NCBI GenBank assembly: GCA_023423475.1
Contig: JAFAFN010000090.1
Span: forward strand, 1-21,041
DNA from: Actinomycetes bacterium
Lineage (GTDB): Bacteria; Actinomycetota; Acidimicrobiia; Acidimicrobiales; Microtrichaceae
Direction: 5' to 3'
DNA length: 21,041 bases
Position numbers and translations under genes: made by a program. Positions 1 to 7,747 of the stretch are shown here, piece by piece. The notes beneath the pieces were generated by a model, which worked only from the letters and a program-made list of their open reading frames with translations, made no database searches and had not been told where the DNA came from. Each line of letters begins with the position of its first letter. The first letter of the stretch is position 1.

Positions 1-1155
1 CTCGGCGCCGGCGGGCAGCTCGAGCACCTCGGTCCGCTTCAGGCCCATCGACACCGACCCGGACCCCTGCCAGGGGTCGACCACGATGCTCGAGGCGGCG
101 TTCACCTCGGACCGCGTGAACACCCCCTGTCCGACGACCAGCAGCAACGCGGCCACGAGCAGCGACAGCCCGGGCGCGGCGACCCACATCCACGTGCGCC
201 GCTGACGCGAGCGCAGCACCAACCAGAGGACGGGACCCGCGAGCAGCGCGGAGCCGAAGACCGCTGCCACGATCATCCACACCGACAGGAACTCGATGTC
301 GACGAGTCCGATGAGCGATGAGCCGTCGCCGTCGAACCACATGTCCGTCGATGGGATCAGCTCGGTCCGCTGCACCGCGGGTTCGACCACGCTCGACCAC
401 GCTCCGGTGGCGGCCTCGCCGTCGCTGAAGCGCACCCAGCCGGCGCCGACCGCGGTGCGCTGCCCCGGTGCGGCCGGCAGCTCGACGACGGGCAGCGGGT
501 CGACCCGTGCGACGTCGAGCACCAGCTCGCCACCCCGCCAGACCCAGGTCCGGAGCTGCGTGATCTGGTCGTCGTCGAGTCGGTCGACGTCCTGTGCCCC
601 GAGCACGACGGTCGACATCGACTCGAGCCAACCAGGTCGGCCCCACGAGTCGTCGACGAGCTCGACGAGACGGGCTTCCTGCACATCGGCGACGGTGGGG
701 GTCGACTCGGGTGCTCCCGCGCTTGCCAGCGACGACCCGATGCCGACCAGGGTCGTGTCGCCCGCGATCTCGATGTCGACCTGATCGCTACCGAGCCGCT
801 CGGTCCCGTCGGCCGCGTCGGTGACGCCGACGCGGATCTGACCCGGTCCGCCGGGGGACATCGGCAGCGAGAGGTCGAGCTCGACCGGCGCGTTCGCCGG
901 CAGCTCGCTGCGGTACTCGCGGTACCCCTGGTTCCACTCGACGACCACCTCGACCGTACGGGCGCGCTCGGAGCTCAGCTCGACACGGACCGGGACCGCC
1001 GCACCGTCGACCACGAGGCCGCCGTCACCGGCCTCGATCTCGACATCCACGGACGAGGGAGGCTGAGCGGCGGCACCCGATGCCCACCCCATGATCGCTG
1101 CGACGGCCACCACCGACGCGGCGATGACCCTCGCGATCCGTCCACCCGCCATCAT
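1..1155 (-). CDS. Secreted/membrane-anchored protein of unknown function, truncated by window edge
   Basis: The reading frame starts at ATG 1155 (a second ATG follows directly) and stays open for 385 codons to the left edge, so the C-terminus is missing. A purine-rich GGGGGAG lies about 10 bases upstream of the start. Residues 1-30 look like a signal peptide ending in AAA-Q. Residues 35-130 are beta-rich and acidic. Residues 135-260 contain a stretch like the glutamine-amidotransferase-like fold (LDDDQITQLRTWVWRGGELV at 193-212), a pattern common in actinobacterial membrane proteins. Two hydrophobic segments follow at about 291-315 and 322-345, and an extracytoplasmic part begins after that. 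It is divergent from the next gene. I do not recognise a named family and assign no function. The codon pattern (G/C at third positions) strongly supports a real gene. Confidence 0.8.
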   Translation of the reverse strand, partial: MMAGGRIARVIAASVVAVAAIMGWASGAAAQPPSSVDVEIEAGDGGLVVDGAAVPVRVELSSERARTVEVVVEWNQGYREYRSELPANAPVELDLSLPMSPGGPGQIRVGVTDAADGTERLGSDQVDIEIAGDTTLVGIGSSLASAGAPESTPTVADVQEARLVELVDDSWGRPGWLESMSTVVLGAQDVDRLDDDQITQLRTWVWRGGELVLDVARVDPLPVVELPAAPGQRTAVGAGWVRFSDGEAATGAWSSVVEPAVQRTELIPSTDMWFDGDGSSLIGLVDIEFLSVWMIVAAVFGSALLAGPVLWLVLRSRQRRTWMWVAAPGLSLLVAALLLVVGQGVFTRSEVNAASSIVVDPWQGSGSVSMGLKRTEVLELPAGAE

Positions 1156-1309
1156 CGAATCCGGCTCCCCCCGTCCCTCGTCGCCGCAAGCTACCAGCCG
1201 GCTCGTTCGCACGGGGACCACCTGTCAGGGGTGACGGTGGCCGGTAGCGTGCGCCCGTCCGTCCATCCGCACGGGCCGTACGACGGCCGTGGCCGACCGG
1301 GAGCACCAC

Positions 1310-1744
1310 ATGAACGAGCAGGGCACTTCTTCCTCCGATGCCGTCGAGGGCGGCCCTTCCGCCCGCAGGGCACGGGGCCTCGAGCGGATGGGAGAGGTCT
1401 ACGACTTCGAGGTCAGCGACGGGCCGGGTGACTTCTTCGGCTACACCGTCGAGCACCTCTTCGGCGACATCTGGGAGCGCGAGGGGCTGTCCCTGCGTGA
1501 CCGGCGACTGCTCCTGATCGGCCTGATGGTCGCCGAGGGGCTCGACGGCACGCTCGGCATCCAGCTCGACTCCAGCCTGGCGAAGGGCGACCTGTCAGCT
1601 GACGATCTGCGAGAGGTCGTCATCTTCCTCTCCCACTACGCGGGCTGGCCGAAGGGCGCAGGGCTCAACTCGATGGTCGAGACCTCGATCGCACGCCACG
1701 AGAAGAAGCTCACCAAGGCCGCCGCGGCCGACGACGCCGGCTGA
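1310..1744 (+). CDS. Carboxymuconolactone decarboxylase (CMD)-family protein
   Basis: This is a 144-residue protein starting at ATG 1310, preceded by GGGAG at good spacing; an upstream in-frame GTG at 1289 lacks such a site. The body (about residues 28-135) has the helical CMD pattern: an arginine-rich LSLRDRRLLLIGLMVAEG segment, a helix with a GDLSADDLREVVIFLSHYAG motif near 93-112, then WPKG. This resembles the gamma-carboxymuconolactone decarboxylase subunit, where the matching region reads like H.aGwP. There is no CxxC pair, so it is not an AhpD-type peroxidase. The enzymes act on lactones in aromatic catabolism, but many members have no known substrate, and nothing here fixes one. It converges on the membrane protein with only four bases between the stops. 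Confidence 0.8.
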   Translation: MNEQGTSSSDAVEGGPSARRARGLERMGEVYDFEVSDGPGDFFGYTVEHLFGDIWEREGLSLRDRRLLLIGLMVAEGLDGTLGIQLDSSLAKGDLSADDLREVVIFLSHYAGWPKGAGLNSMVETSIARHEKKLTKAAAADDAG

Positions 1745-1755
1745 CCCGTCAGCCG
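1738..1755. terminator. Inverted repeat spanning both stop codons of a convergent gene pair
   Basis: CGGCTGAC (1738-1745), two bases, then GTCAGCCG (1748-1755) is a perfect 8-base inverted repeat. The TGA of the CMD gene (1742-1744) lies in one arm and the TGA of the opposing membrane-protein gene (complement of 1749-1751) lies in the other. The gap between the genes is only four bases, so any bidirectional terminator must overlap the coding ends. There is no T-run. Terminator function is inferred from position. Confidence 0.45.
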
Positions 1756-2606
1756 AGCGAGAGGATCGCCCGGGCGACCAGGTCGGTGCCGAACGCGGTC
1801 AGGATCGCCAGGTACAGCAGGCCGGTCGCGGCCATGACCGCCGAGTAGTACTTCTCGCGCAGCGCCAGCTTCGTGACGACGACCAACCCGATCGTGGTCA
1901 CCGCGCACGCGACCCAGAACCAGCCCAGCATGCCGCCGTAGCCGTCGTCGATGGTCCCGTTGAGCGCCGAGATCATGCCGGGCGGCACCAACAGCAGGGC
2001 GACCTCGAACGGCCAGATCCAACCGAGGTACTTCACCTGCTCCTCGAGCGGCGCCCGTGGAAGTCCCGGCTGGGTCAGGTACCAGTGCCCGAGCAGCATC
2101 GCGTCCGACACGCAGCCGAGGAAGGCCGCTCCGACGAGCGCCCGGGCGATCCCGAGCCAGACCGGCCCGCCGGATGCAGCACCGCCGGCGATCACGCCGA
2201 TCGCTCCGATGACGGGGGCGATCAGGTCGAGTCGGGGGTCGAACTCCTCGACGGTGTCGTCGAAGACGATCTCGGCGCGGTCGATGCCGGTCATCGCGAC
2301 GACGCGGGCGGACTTCCGCTGGAGTCGTTCGCGCTGCAGCGCGACACCGGCGGCACGTCGCTGCCAGCTGATCCACCCCACGACGGCACAGGCCACCACG
2401 ACGCCCGCGGCGGAGATCTCGCGCAGCGGCACCGAGCCGTAGCGGACCCCGACGACCAGGCCGAGCAGGGCGATGGTCCCGTACACACCTCGCAGCAGCC
2501 AGCCGTAGCCGACCGACACCTCGCGGCGACGGGTCGTGACCCACAGGAACAGGAGTCCACCGGTCGCCCATTGCAGCAGGAACGTCGAGATGTCGAGCGA
2601 GATCAC
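1749..2606 (-). CDS. Polytopic integral membrane protein, unknown function
   Basis: This is a 285-residue protein with a GTG start at 2606, preceded by GGTGGA. It has about seven or eight hydrophobic segments, near residues 5-22, 38-54, 64-82, 128-145, 150-170, 188-206, 218-240 and 255-277. A basic, cytoplasmic-looking loop (QRRAAGVALQRERLQRKSAR) sits at about 86-105, followed by an acidic loop. The most distinctive motif is GHWYLTQPGLPRAPLEEQVKY at about 164, followed by a WPFE segment; a buried His before a Tyr-rich stretch could suggest a cofactor or quinone site, but that is speculation. The frame is clean with GC-biased third positions. It lies 80 bases downstream of the beta-lactamase-like gene on the same strand and may share its transcript. 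Confidence 0.75.
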   Translation of the reverse strand: MISLDISTFLLQWATGGLLFLWVTTRRREVSVGYGWLLRGVYGTIALLGLVVGVRYGSVPLREISAAGVVVACAVVGWISWQRRAAGVALQRERLQRKSARVVAMTGIDRAEIVFDDTVEEFDPRLDLIAPVIGAIGVIAGGAASGGPVWLGIARALVGAAFLGCVSDAMLLGHWYLTQPGLPRAPLEEQVKYLGWIWPFEVALLLVPPGMISALNGTIDDGYGGMLGWFWVACAVTTIGLVVVTKLALREKYYSAVMAATGLLYLAILTAFGTDLVARAILSLG

Positions 2607-2686
2607 GGTCCGTCCACCCTACGGCAGGGGGTTCCGACCCTCCCAGACCGCGCCGTCGTGATCCAGGCCGCCAGGAACGGGCCGTC

Positions 2687-3796
2687 TCAGTCGTCGAGCG
2701 AGCGGTAGATCTGGTCGATCAGGTTCACACGACGGAACGACAACGCGGTGTCGGCGTCGAGCCCCGCGTTGTAGAGCACCGCGATCACGACGTCGCGCTC
2801 CGGGTCGGCCATGGCGAAGCTGGTGCCGCCCTGCCCCGCGTGCCCGAAGGCCGAGGCGCTCGGACCGTCCCCGAAGTAGTGCGAGGACAGCGGCGCCATG
2901 AAGCCCAGTCCGAATCCGGCGTCGCGGTCGAGCGTGACGTCGAACCCGATCGGCAGCCGTGCGGTCGTCGCCTCGCGCAGCAGATCGGCGGGCAGCACGG
3001 CATCCGCGCCACCGAGGTCGTCGAGCAGCCCGCGGTAGAAGGTCGCCAACGCCGTCATGGTCCCGTACGCGCCGAAGGACGGGTTCCACTCCGCTGCGGT
3101 CTCGGGTCCGACCTCGGCGAGCAGGGGTACGGGCCGGTCCATCGTCAGGTCGAGCGTCGCCGAGATGCGCGGCGACAGGCGTTCGAAGTCGTCGCCCTCG
3201 ATCCGCAGCACGAGGTCGTCGGCCGGCACGCCGTAGCGGTCGAGCACCGCGGTGCGGACCCACTCGTCGAACGGGGTCTCGGTCAGCGACTCGATCACCT
3301 TGCCGAGCAGGTACCAGCCGCCGAACTCGGAGTAGGCGCGGTCGGTGCCGAACCTCCACCCCGTCGGCGGCTCGGATGCGTAGACCCAGCCCTCCCGACT
3401 GCGTTCGGGCAGGATGCGCGCCAGGATCGTGTTGACGACGTGCAGTCCGGCCGTGTGGCCGAGCACCTGCTCGACGGTGCGCTCAGAGATCCACGAGGCC
3501 GGCAGGTCGTCGACGACATCGCCGAGCCGGTCGTCCAGGCTCAGCTCGTCCTCGGCGATCAGACGCAGCACGCCGACGGCGACGGTCGGCTTGGCGGCGC
3601 AGTACAGCGCCGACAGCGTGGACCGCTCGAAGGGGTCGTGCAGGTGGGTGCGACCGACCGAGGTGTCGAGCAGGGTCGTACCGCCCTGTTCGATGACGAT
3701 CTGCGCTCCCGTGTGGAAGAAGCCCTCGTCGGCCTCGGTCTCGAGTCGGTCGACGAGCTCCTCGAACGGTTCGGTCACGGTCCCGGTCGCAGTCAC
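2687..3796 (-). CDS. Class C beta-lactamase / esterase-fold protein with Cys at the nucleophile position
   Basis: I place the start at GTG 3796, giving 369 residues; the frame stays open to 3892, but that extension runs into an intergenic palindrome and looks non-coding. The fold signature of the class C beta-lactamase/D-aminopeptidase/EstB family is clear. A region equivalent to the SxxK helix is at 66-69 (reading CAAK, in LYCAAKPTVAVG), LGHTAGL at 112-118, a YxN-equivalent reading YSE at 155-157, and HAG at 319-321 in place of KTG. Spacing fits the family, but the nucleophile Ser is Cys (codon TGC) and the YxN Asn is Glu. It could be a thiol-dependent hydrolase or a non-hydrolytic relative. 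There is no obvious signal peptide, so it is probably cytoplasmic, unlike true beta-lactamases. Confidence 0.85.
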   Translation of the reverse strand: MTATGTVTEPFEELVDRLETEADEGFFHTGAQIVIEQGGTTLLDTSVGRTHLHDPFERSTLSALYCAAKPTVAVGVLRLIAEDELSLDDRLGDVVDDLPASWISERTVEQVLGHTAGLHVVNTILARILPERSREGWVYASEPPTGWRFGTDRAYSEFGGWYLLGKVIESLTETPFDEWVRTAVLDRYGVPADDLVLRIEGDDFERLSPRISATLDLTMDRPVPLLAEVGPETAAEWNPSFGAYGTMTALATFYRGLLDDLGGADAVLPADLLREATTARLPIGFDVTLDRDAGFGLGFMAPLSSHYFGDGPSASAFGHAGQGGTSFAMADPERDVVIAVLYNAGLDADTALSFRRVNLIDQIYRSLDD

Positions 3797-3849
3797 GTCG
3801 GCGACGGTACCAGCCCTCGATCCACCCCAAACCGCCGCCCGAACACCCG

Positions 3850-3894
3850 AATTGCGTGAGTTGCGGTCGGCCAGCGACCACAACTCACGCAATT
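3850..3894. terminator. Long imperfect palindrome between acyl-CoA dehydrogenase and beta-lactamase-like genes
   Basis: AATTGCGTGAGTTG (3850-3863) is matched exactly by CAACTCACGCAATT (3881-3894). Inside this 14-base stem one mismatch is followed by five more pairs (CGTCG-like arm) around a five-base loop. It lies 10 bases past the acyl-CoA dehydrogenase stop and ahead of the next gene in the same direction. It is less GC-rich than its surroundings. A terminator role fits the position, but there is no U-run on either strand; a dispersed repeat element is the alternative. Confidence 0.5.
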
Positions 3895-3904
3895 TCGTGG
3901 GGTG

Positions 3905-5155
3905 TCAGGCGGTGCCGGCCTGCTCGGCGAGCAGTGCCCGGGCGACGGCCGAGACCTGGATCTCGTCGGTGCCGGCGTAGATCTGCAGGACCTTGGCGTC
4001 ACGGGCGAGCTGCTCGACCTCGAACTCGGCCATGTAGCCGTTGCCGCCGAAGATCTGCACCGCCTCGAGGGCGACGTCGGTCGCAGCCTGCGCGGCGTAG
4101 AGCTTGCCGGCCGACGCCTCGGCGAAGCTGCCCGCCTCTCCCGCAGCCGACATCTCGATGTTGCGGAAGACCTGGTTCTGGAGGTTCAGGCGGGCGACCT
4201 CCATCTTGGCGAGCTTCAGCTGGATGAGCTGGAAGTTGCCGATCGGCTGGCCGAACTGCACCCGGTCGTTCGCGTAGGCGACCGACAGCTCGAGGCAGCG
4301 CTCGACGATGCCGAGGGCCATGGCGACCACGCCGGTGCGCTCCATGCCGAAGGTCGCCTTCGATGCGTTGCGGCCGCCGGCACCGGTGTACACGTCCTCG
4401 GACTCACCGAGCAGGCGATCCTTGCCGACGCGGACGTCGGAGAGGAAGAGCTCGCCGGTCGGGCTCGAGTGCATGCCCATCTTGCGCAGCGGCTTGGACT
4501 GCTCCAGGCCCGGCATGCCGGCGTCGAGCACGAACTGCAACACGGTGCGCTCGGCGGGCGGGTTGCCCTCGTCGAGCTTGCAGATGAACACGATCGTCTC
4601 GGCGTACGGACCGTTGGTGATGAAGGTCTTGGAGCCGTTCAGGACGTACTCGTCGCCGTCACGACGGGCGGTCGACAGCATCGAGCCGAAGGCGTCGGAA
4701 CCGGAGCCGGGCTCGGTGATCGCCCACGCACCGATCTTCTCGAGCGTGAGCAGGTCGAGTCCCCAGCGCTCCTTCTGGGCGATGGTGCCCTTGGACATGA
4801 CCGATGCGGCGGTCAGCCCCATCGAGACACCCATGGCGGTGACCATGCCGGGACAGACGCGGCACAGCTCGATGATCGGGATCAGGTTGAAGGCGACCGA
4901 GTTGGCGTCACCCGGCTTCTTCTCCTTCTTCTCGACCGCTTCACCGGCTTCGGCGGCGCGCTCCGCGGCGATGCGCTTGTCGAACGATGCCCGCTGCATG
5001 TCGGTCATGCCGAACGTGGCGAACATCTTGCGCAGCAGGTCGTACGGCGGCAGGTCGCCGAACTCGAGCTCCTCGCGGTGCGGGCGGATCTCCTTGTCGA
5101 TGAAGTCCCGGACGGCGGACCGCACCATCTGCTGCTCTTCGGACCACTGGTACAC
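3905..5155 (-). CDS. Acyl-CoA dehydrogenase (isovaleryl/long-chain-like active-site layout)
   Basis: This 416-residue flavoprotein uses a GTG start at 5155 with a strong GGAGGAAC site six bases upstream. It catalyses FAD-dependent alpha,beta-desaturation of an acyl-CoA, passing electrons to ETF. Family landmarks: AWAITEPGSGSD at 143-154 (flavin/substrate region), GSKTFITNG at 174-182, RVQFGQPIGNFQ at 298-309, and IFGGNGYMAEF near 368-378. The catalytic Glu of medium-chain enzymes would sit in YEGT, but here the site is IYAGT (Ala394). Isovaleryl- and long-chain-type enzymes instead use a helix-G Glu, and GMERTG (Glu272) is placed correctly for that. Residues 62-86 form an unusual Ala/Glu/Lys-rich insert. 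An operator-like palindrome lies just upstream. The acyl substrate is not determined. Confidence 0.95.
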   Translation of the reverse strand: MYQWSEEQQMVRSAVRDFIDKEIRPHREELEFGDLPPYDLLRKMFATFGMTDMQRASFDKRIAAERAAEAGEAVEKKEKKPGDANSVAFNLIPIIELCRVCPGMVTAMGVSMGLTAASVMSKGTIAQKERWGLDLLTLEKIGAWAITEPGSGSDAFGSMLSTARRDGDEYVLNGSKTFITNGPYAETIVFICKLDEGNPPAERTVLQFVLDAGMPGLEQSKPLRKMGMHSSPTGELFLSDVRVGKDRLLGESEDVYTGAGGRNASKATFGMERTGVVAMALGIVERCLELSVAYANDRVQFGQPIGNFQLIQLKLAKMEVARLNLQNQVFRNIEMSAAGEAGSFAEASAGKLYAAQAATDVALEAVQIFGGNGYMAEFEVEQLARDAKVLQIYAGTDEIQVSAVARALLAEQAGTA

Positions 5156-5190
5156 GAGACGTTCCTCCGCTGGATCGAAGCCGACCCCTA

Positions 5191-5208
5191 CTTGACCGGC
5201 TGGTCAAG
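5191..5208 (-). promoter_or_regulatory. Candidate TetR-type operator upstream of the acyl-CoA dehydrogenase
   Basis: CTTGACC-GGCT-GGTCAAG is a perfect 7-base inverted repeat with a 4-base spacer, located 36 bases upstream of the acyl-CoA dehydrogenase start and 2 bases past the preceding stop region. On the coding strand a -10-like TAGGGG follows one base after the repeat. A second copy of the same TTGACC-N4-GGTCAA core precedes the 3-hydroxyacyl-CoA dehydrogenase at 16296-16311. Size and symmetry suit a TetR-family dimer; the regulator is not in the window. Confidence 0.6.
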
Positions 5209-5209
5209 T

Positions 5210-5968
5210 TTAGAACGAGTCGCGCTCACCGACCCAAGGAGCGACCTCGCCCCACCAACCCAGCTCGTCGGGGATCTCCGGCAGGTCCCGGTAGATGGCG
5301 ATGTACTCGTCCTCCTGCAGGAGCCCGTGCAGCATCAGCAGCAGGGTCCAGCGGGCATCGACGTTGCCGCCCTCCTCGATCGCCTCGAGCGCGGTGAGCT
5401 CACCCGTGCGCATCTTGAGGTAGTTCCGCCACGTCATGGCGATGTGCATCTCCGGGGCCCCGTGGGCGGGTTCGCCCTCGACGGTGTCGACCCAGTCGTC
5501 GACGACCTCGGACACCGGACGCTTGCCGTCCTGGTAGCGGATCTCCATGCGCATGCCACCGAGCGGTGTGTGCAGCAGCTCGAAGCGCAGGCGGGCGGTC
5601 GCATCCGGGATGGTCGGCAGCTCGTCCCAGCGGTCGATGCCCATCTCGTCGACCGGCGGCAGCACGATCTCGCGATCACCGAGTCGCACCCGGGCGGAGT
5701 CGAGCCGGTCGAGCGTGACGACGCCCTTCGGGCACGCACGGAACGGGTCGCCGTCTCGCACCAGGGCCCACGGCCCCGGTGCGTCGTCGCGCACCCACTC
5801 GACGAGTCGGCCACGATCGAACACCTGGTGGTGGTGCACGACGGTGCCGTCCTCGGCGACGGCGTCGTGGTGCACCGTGCCGGTGGCGTAGTCGGGACGT
5901 GGAGCTGCGACCTCTCCCCCGGCCTGCTGCCGGGTGCTCTGCTGTCCGCCCTTGGCGACGAGTGCCAT
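5210..5968 (-). CDS. SCP2-like domain protein downstream of lipA
   Basis: This 252-residue protein starts at ATG 5968 with GAGGAG at ideal spacing, only 3 bases after the LipB-LipA stop, so it is probably translationally coupled. The N-terminal part (about 20-160) is a beta-rich region with HHDAVAEDGTVVHHHQVFD near 33-51, which I do not recognise. The C-terminal part (about 165-235) follows the sterol-carrier-protein-2 pattern: MTWRNYLKMRTGELTALEAI, a Gly-Gly turn, then a hydrophobic helix, comparable to the family's T..dll.lltGeldp.eA...G. SCP2 domains bind lipids or acyl-CoAs. Its place between lipoate synthesis and an acyl-CoA dehydrogenase fits a lipid-binding role, but that is inference. 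There is no signal peptide or membrane segment. Confidence 0.75.
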   Translation of the reverse strand: MALVAKGGQQSTRQQAGGEVAAPRPDYATGTVHHDAVAEDGTVVHHHQVFDRGRLVEWVRDDAPGPWALVRDGDPFRACPKGVVTLDRLDSARVRLGDREIVLPPVDEMGIDRWDELPTIPDATARLRFELLHTPLGGMRMEIRYQDGKRPVSEVVDDWVDTVEGEPAHGAPEMHIAMTWRNYLKMRTGELTALEAIEEGGNVDARWTLLLMLHGLLQEDEYIAIYRDLPEIPDELGWWGEVAPWVGERDSF

Positions 5969-5971
5969 GTG

Positions 5972-7747
5972 TCAGCTCCTCTGTGGGCCCACGGCACCGT
6001 GGGCGATCGGTGTGCGCCCGGAGGCGGCCTCGGCGCTCGACCGGGCGTGGTAGCTCGAGCGGGTGAACGGCGACGACTCGACGTGGGCGATCCCGAGGGA
6101 CTCACCGATGCGACCGAAGCGCTCGTAGTCCGACGGCTCCCACCATTTCATCACCGGCAGGTGGTTCGAGGTCGGACGCAGGTACTGCCCGATCGTCACG
6201 ATCGACACGCCGACCGCGGCGAGGTCGGCCAGGGTCTCGACGATCTCGTCCTCGGTCTCGCCCATGCCGAGCACGAGCCCCGACTTCACGGTCAGACCCT
6301 TTTGTGCGGCGCGGGCCAGCACCGACAACGAGCGTGCGTAGGACGCCGAGGGCCGCACGGCACGCTGGAGCCGAGCGACGGTCTCGATGTTGTGGTTGAG
6401 CACCTCGGGGCGGGCGTCGAAGATCGTCGCGAGCGATGCCGGGTCGCCCTTGCAGTCCGAGATCAGCACCTCGACCTGCGTGCTCGGACGGCGGGAGCGG
6501 ATGGCATCGATCGTGGCCGCGACGTGCGCCGCGCCACCGTCGGCCAGATCGTCGCGGGCCACCATCGTGACCACCGCGAAGTCGAGCCCCATCCGGGCGA
6601 CGGCCTCGGCGACCCGCGCCGGCTCGTCCGCGTCGAGCGCTTCCGGCTTGCGTGTGTCGACCAGGCAGAAACCGCACTTGCGGGTGCAGCGCTCGCCGCA
6701 GACCATGAACGTGGCGGTGCCCTCGGACCAGCACTCCGACAGGTTGGGGCAGCCCGCCTCTTCGCACACCGTCACCAGGTCGAGGTCGCGCACGGTCTTC
6801 TTGAGCGACAGCACCGAGGTGTCGTGGTGCACCCTCGCCCGCATCCAGTCGGGCTTGGGCGCGGCGATCTCGATGCCGCCGGTGACACCGGCCTGTGCCA
6901 GGCGTCCGAGCAGGCGGACCGAGGTCGACCCGTCGTCGCCGGCGGCACCGCGTCGCGGCTCGTTGCCACCCGTGGTCTGCTCCCCCGGCCCCGCTCCCCG
7001 GCTGAACGGCGACAGGTCGGCGTCGCTATGGCGCCACACGACGTCGTTCGCGCGGACCACCGACGGTTGCCAGTGCTCGACGAAGCACGCCGTGAACGTC
7101 TCGACGACGTCTCGCATGGGGACGTCGATGCCCTCGGCAGCGAGCGACGTCACGCCGAAGTCGTGGATGCCGCACGGGACGATGTGACCGAACCAGTCCA
7201 GGTCGGTCGAGACGTTGAGTGCGATGCCGTGCAGCGAGCGGCCGTGTTCGATGCGCACACCGATCGCCGCGATCTTGCGCGCCGCGGCCGTGTTCGGCGC
7301 GACCCACACCCCGGGGTACCCGTCGTGTCGGCCGACGTCGTCGAGTCCGAGGCGCTCCAGGGTGTCGATCAACACCTGCTCGAGCAGACCGACATAGCCG
7401 GGGGTGTCGGGGAGCCCGGCACGTCGGTCGCTCGCTGCGTCAATCGAACCCTTGGCGGGGAGCGTCAGGATCGGGTACGCCACCAGCTGGCCCGGGCCGT
7501 GGAACGTGACGTCACCACCCCGGTCGGCGCGGATCAGCTCGGCACCGACCTCGCCGGGATCGACCAGGACGTGGGACCCGTCCGCGTTGCGGCCGAGGGT
7601 GTACGTCGGCGGATGCTCGAGCAGCAGCAGGTGGTCGTCGCCCGAACCGGCGCGATCGGCGTGCAGCCCCTGTTGCAGGGCCCAGGCATCGGAGTACCTG
7701 ACGGTCCCGAGCCAGCGGGTCCGCAGCGGCGCACCCGTGCCGTGCAT
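5972..7747 (-). CDS. lipB-lipA: Bifunctional octanoyltransferase LipB - lipoyl synthase LipA fusion
   Basis: One uninterrupted 591-residue frame carries both enzymes of de novo lipoylation. Residues 1-235 are LipB, which moves octanoyl from acyl carrier protein to the E2 lysine: GGDVTFHGPGQLVAYPI at 77-93, the catalytic pair Lys158 (RKIAAIG) and Cys192 (PCGIHDFGVTSL). Residues about 296-591 are LipA, the radical-SAM enzyme that inserts two sulfurs: auxiliary-cluster cysteines 328, 333 and 339 (CEEAGCPNLSEC), radical-SAM cysteines 354, 358 and 361 (CTRKCGFC), and the C-terminal RSSYHA (563-568) with the serine ligand. A Gly-rich linker (240-295) joins them. Between GTG codon 237 and ATG codon 302 there is no in-frame ATG, GTG or TTG, and no ribosome site before ATG 302. 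The start overlaps the E2 stop by one base (TGATG). Confidence 0.93.
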   Translation of the reverse strand: MHGTGAPLRTRWLGTVRYSDAWALQQGLHADRAGSGDDHLLLLEHPPTYTLGRNADGSHVLVDPGEVGAELIRADRGGDVTFHGPGQLVAYPILTLPAKGSIDAASDRRAGLPDTPGYVGLLEQVLIDTLERLGLDDVGRHDGYPGVWVAPNTAAARKIAAIGVRIEHGRSLHGIALNVSTDLDWFGHIVPCGIHDFGVTSLAAEGIDVPMRDVVETFTACFVEHWQPSVVRANDVVWRHSDADLSPFSRGAGPGEQTTGGNEPRRGAAGDDGSTSVRLLGRLAQAGVTGGIEIAAPKPDWMRARVHHDTSVLSLKKTVRDLDLVTVCEEAGCPNLSECWSEGTATFMVCGERCTRKCGFCLVDTRKPEALDADEPARVAEAVARMGLDFAVVTMVARDDLADGGAAHVAATIDAIRSRRPSTQVEVLISDCKGDPASLATIFDARPEVLNHNIETVARLQRAVRPSASYARSLSVLARAAQKGLTVKSGLVLGMGETEDEIVETLADLAAVGVSIVTIGQYLRPTSNHLPVMKWWEPSDYERFGRIGESLGIAHVESSPFTRSSYHARSSAEAASGRTPIAHGAVGPQRS

